DNA of 64,000 nucleotides from Taurinivorans muris (lineage in GTDB: Bacteria; Desulfobacterota; Desulfovibrionia; Desulfovibrionales; Desulfovibrionaceae). The notes below the pieces were generated by a model, which worked only from the letters and a program-made list of their open reading frames with translations, did not search any database and was not told where the DNA came from. The position numbers and the translations under genes are program-made. This document shows, piece by piece, positions 61,944-64,000 of the stretch (the stretch's first letter is position 1; every line of letters starts with the position of its first letter). Location of the stretch: the NCBI RefSeq assembly GCF_025232395.1, contig NZ_CP065938.1, positions 1,488,001 through 1,552,000 on the forward strand. Direction: 5' to 3'.

Positions 61944-64000
61944 ATGCTTTGCCGTATCGCCCTGCTGAGTCCGCCCTATTCCACGCTTACGTACAGCTGT
62001 CCTGCTTTTTTTCCCGAAAGTTTTTGGGAAACGGGCATGCGTGTCGCCGTGCCTTTGGGCGGCGGAGCCGTGCGTATCGGGGTCATCCTCGCTCTGCACA
62101 CGGAAAAAGACGGCGATTTTCAAATCAGGGAACTTGCTTTTCCCATGGAAGAAAAAAGCCTGCTTTCCGCTGATTACATATTGATGATCGAGCAGCTCGC
62201 CAAAAAGCAGTTTGTCAGCACGGGGCGTATTTTGGGCAATGTTCTGCCAAGCAATCTCAAAACAACGAAAAATATCCGCCTGCGTGTTTTTCAGGATACG
62301 CAAAAACCGAAAATCCATAAAATACGGGAAATTCCGAAGCTCAGCCAAGAAGAAAAACAAAGTCTCGCAAACGCTTTTCTTGAAAACAAAGCCCAAATCT
62401 TAGAAATGGCGGAAGACACAAGCCTTACGGAAAGAATTTGCCTTTTGGCGGAACCGCCTTGGAATATCCGCGCAAACGCCAATAAGCAAAGGGAAATTTT
62501 AGATTTTTTGGCAGATAACGGAAGCATGGTCCGCAATGCGTTTCAAAAAAAATTTCCGGATCACGGTCAAGCGCTGAACACTCTCATAAAAAACGCCATG
62601 GTCGGCATTACCGCCCTTGAGCAGGAAGAAAAACTCAATGAAGAGTTTCTTCCCCCTCCCATGCCCCGTTTTACCCTCAATGCAAAGCAAAACGAAATTT
62701 ATCAAGCATTAAGCCCCTATTTGGACGCGGAAAACAAAGAAAGCAAAACAGCTTTGCTGTTCGGGGTCACCGGAAGCGGCAAAACAGCCCTTTATCTCGA
62801 ACTCGCCCAAAAAGCCCTGCAAGAAAAAAAATCCGTGCTTTTGCTCGCTCCGGAAGTCGCCATAGCCCTGAAACTCCGCCAAGACGCCATGAACAGAAAT
62901 ATGCCCGTAACCCTCTATCACGGTTACCAAAGCCCGAAGCAAAAAGAACGCACCTTTAAAGAATGCGCCAAAAGCCAAAACGCACATTTCATCATCGGCA
63001 CGCGTTCGGCGCTCTTTCTGCCTCTGCAAAATATCGGACTAATTATTTTGGATGAGGAACACGACGATTCTTTCAAACAGGACGAGGGGCTTTCATACCA
63101 TGCGAAAGATATCGCTTGGTACAGAACCCATAAAAACCGCGGGCTTTTTCTCATGGGTTCCGCAACGCCTGACATCAAATCCTATTACGCCACGGAGCAA
63201 AACCTCTATGAACGCTTTGAAATGCAAGAACGCATAGGCAGCGCTTCCCTTCCCGAAACAGAACTTGCCGACATCAGCCAAACAACGCAAAGCTTCGCTC
63301 CGCAAACAATCCTCGCCCTCAAAGACTGCATAAACAAAGGCGAACAAGCCGTCATCCTCCTGAACAGACGCGGTTACGCTCCGCTCATGTTCTGCGTGGA
63401 ATGCAAAAAGACAGCCCGCTGCCCCAACTGCGACATTTCCTTATCCTATCACAAAAAAAGGGAAATCTTATCCTGCCATTACTGCGGATATATACGCCAT
63501 GTGCCGAGCCCCTGCCCCGAATGCGGAAACATGCACGGCATTCCCATAGGCGACGGCACGGAACGCATTGAAGAACAAATTACGGAACTTTTTCAAAACA
63601 GCGGCTCTTTTCCGCCGAAAGTCCTGCGGCTGGATAAGGACAGCACCCGCCGTGAAGGAAAAATGGAAGAAATTTTAAACGCTTTCGCCAAACAGGAAGC
63701 GCAAATCCTTGTGGGAACGCAAATGCTTTCCAAAGGACACCATTTTCCAAACGTCACGCTCGCCGTCATTCTTGACGCCGATTTAGGAATAAATTTTCCC
63801 GATTACAAGGCATTGGAACGCACGTTCCAGCTTATCACGCAAGCTTCCGGACGTGCCGGGCGCGGTGACAAGAAAGGACGCGTGATCATTCAGACCCGCG
63901 ACACGCAAAACCCCTTTTGGCAGCATATTTTAAAAGGAAATTATTTGACTTTTTACGCCCAAGAAATTTCCCGGCGCAAAAAACGGAGCTATCCGCCCTT
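61944..64000 (+). CDS. priA: Primosomal replication protein N' (PriA helicase), 3' partial
   Basis: The frame is open from ATG 61944 to the window end (about 685 codons), so the last part is missing. The N-terminal 3' DNA-binding domain starts MLCRIALLSPPYSTLTYSC. Helicase motifs: Walker A GVTGSGKTALYLE, Walker B LIILDEEHDDSF, then GSATPDIKSY and the C-terminal lobe HHFPNVTLAVILDAD. The eight-cysteine zinc region lies between (CVECKKTARCPNC ... CHYCGY ... CPECG). It restarts stalled replication forks. The start has only a weak ribosome site. Confidence 0.94.
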   Translation, partial: MLCRIALLSPPYSTLTYSCPAFFPESFWETGMRVAVPLGGGAVRIGVILALHTEKDGDFQIRELAFPMEEKSLLSADYILMIEQLAKKQFVSTGRILGNVLPSNLKTTKNIRLRVFQDTQKPKIHKIREIPKLSQEEKQSLANAFLENKAQILEMAEDTSLTERICLLAEPPWNIRANANKQREILDFLADNGSMVRNAFQKKFPDHGQALNTLIKNAMVGITALEQEEKLNEEFLPPPMPRFTLNAKQNEIYQALSPYLDAENKESKTALLFGVTGSGKTALYLELAQKALQEKKSVLLLAPEVAIALKLRQDAMNRNMPVTLYHGYQSPKQKERTFKECAKSQNAHFIIGTRSALFLPLQNIGLIILDEEHDDSFKQDEGLSYHAKDIAWYRTHKNRGLFLMGSATPDIKSYYATEQNLYERFEMQERIGSASLPETELADISQTTQSFAPQTILALKDCINKGEQAVILLNRRGYAPLMFCVECKKTARCPNCDISLSYHKKREILSCHYCGYIRHVPSPCPECGNMHGIPIGDGTERIEEQITELFQNSGSFPPKVLRLDKDSTRREGKMEEILNAFAKQEAQILVGTQMLSKGHHFPNVTLAVILDADLGINFPDYKALERTFQLITQASGRAGRGDKKGRVIIQTRDTQNPFWQHILKGNYLTFYAQEISRRKKRSYPP

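Overview
The window is 64 kb of a bacterial chromosome of moderate GC content. It most likely comes from a sulfonate-respiring member of the Desulfovibrionales (Desulfovibrio/Bilophila/Mailhella type). The reasons are a complete sulfolactate/dihydroxypropanesulfonate (DHPS) catabolic cluster, several TRAP/TTT carboxylate transporters, four tandem flagellins and a compact type II-C CRISPR-Cas9 locus. The species assignment is inference; no rRNA is present.

Layout. 1-1056: 3' part of an FAD/rhodanese oxidoreductase. 1.4-13.8 kb (all minus): organosulfonate island. In transcription order it holds slcH-slcG-slcF (TTT transporter), slcC and comC (two stereospecific sulfolactate dehydrogenases), a GntR regulator, hpsN (DHPS dehydrogenase), a TRAP transporter (dctP plus fused dctQM) and suyA-suyB (sulfolactate sulfo-lyase, giving pyruvate and sulfite). 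Three promoters in this island carry the same palindrome directly after the -35 box, so they form a probable regulon. 14.2-15.3 kb: tRNA-Thr, a YefM/YoeB-type toxin-antitoxin pair and a truncated gene, resembling an old integration site. 15.2-28.2 kb: housekeeping genes (Gate-domain transporter-like protein, polA, CYTH, a 903-residue TPR/zinc-knuckle membrane protein, PfkB kinase, cutA, ade, tandem PPK2).

28.6-34.5 kb: type II-C CRISPR-Cas. A tracrRNA is divergent from cas9. The stretch encoding its anti-repeat also carries, on the other strand, the same promoter-like element found in each CRISPR repeat, and here that element points at cas9. cas2 follows cas9. cas1 is inverted and overlaps cas2 tail to tail. 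The array has 14 repeats and 13 spacers. 34.5-38.6 kb: a GGDEF protein and a hybrid histidine kinase, divergently transcribed. 38.8-41.4 kb: a scar-like region with a truncated copy of dctQ, an ImmA-type peptidase and a membrane gene with an early stop. 41.5-44.4 kb: an intact dctQMP TRAP operon. 44.8-50.1 kb: rlmN, a C_GCxxG_C_C protein, a BPL_N protein, fmt and an rsmB-like gene. 50.5-55.5 kb: aroE, jag/khpB, yidC, yidD, rnpA and rpmH (the conserved rpmH-side cluster). 55.6-60.8 kb: a pyridoxamine kinase and four flagellins with matching promoters and leader hairpins. 61.1-64 kb: panB and the 5' part of priA.

How the parts work together. The sulfonate genes form a path: uptake of DHPS/sulfolactate, oxidation of DHPS to (R)-sulfolactate, interconversion of sulfolactate enantiomers through sulfopyruvate, then C-S cleavage to pyruvate and sulfite, which such bacteria respire. 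The most noteworthy observations are the double use of the CRISPR repeat sequence (guide/tracr pairing and promoter, including a promoter for cas9), the shared operator, the terminators placed just after two solute-binding-protein genes, the paired flagellin leader hairpins with a GGA loop, and a retroviral-type CCHC knuckle in a large bacterial membrane protein.
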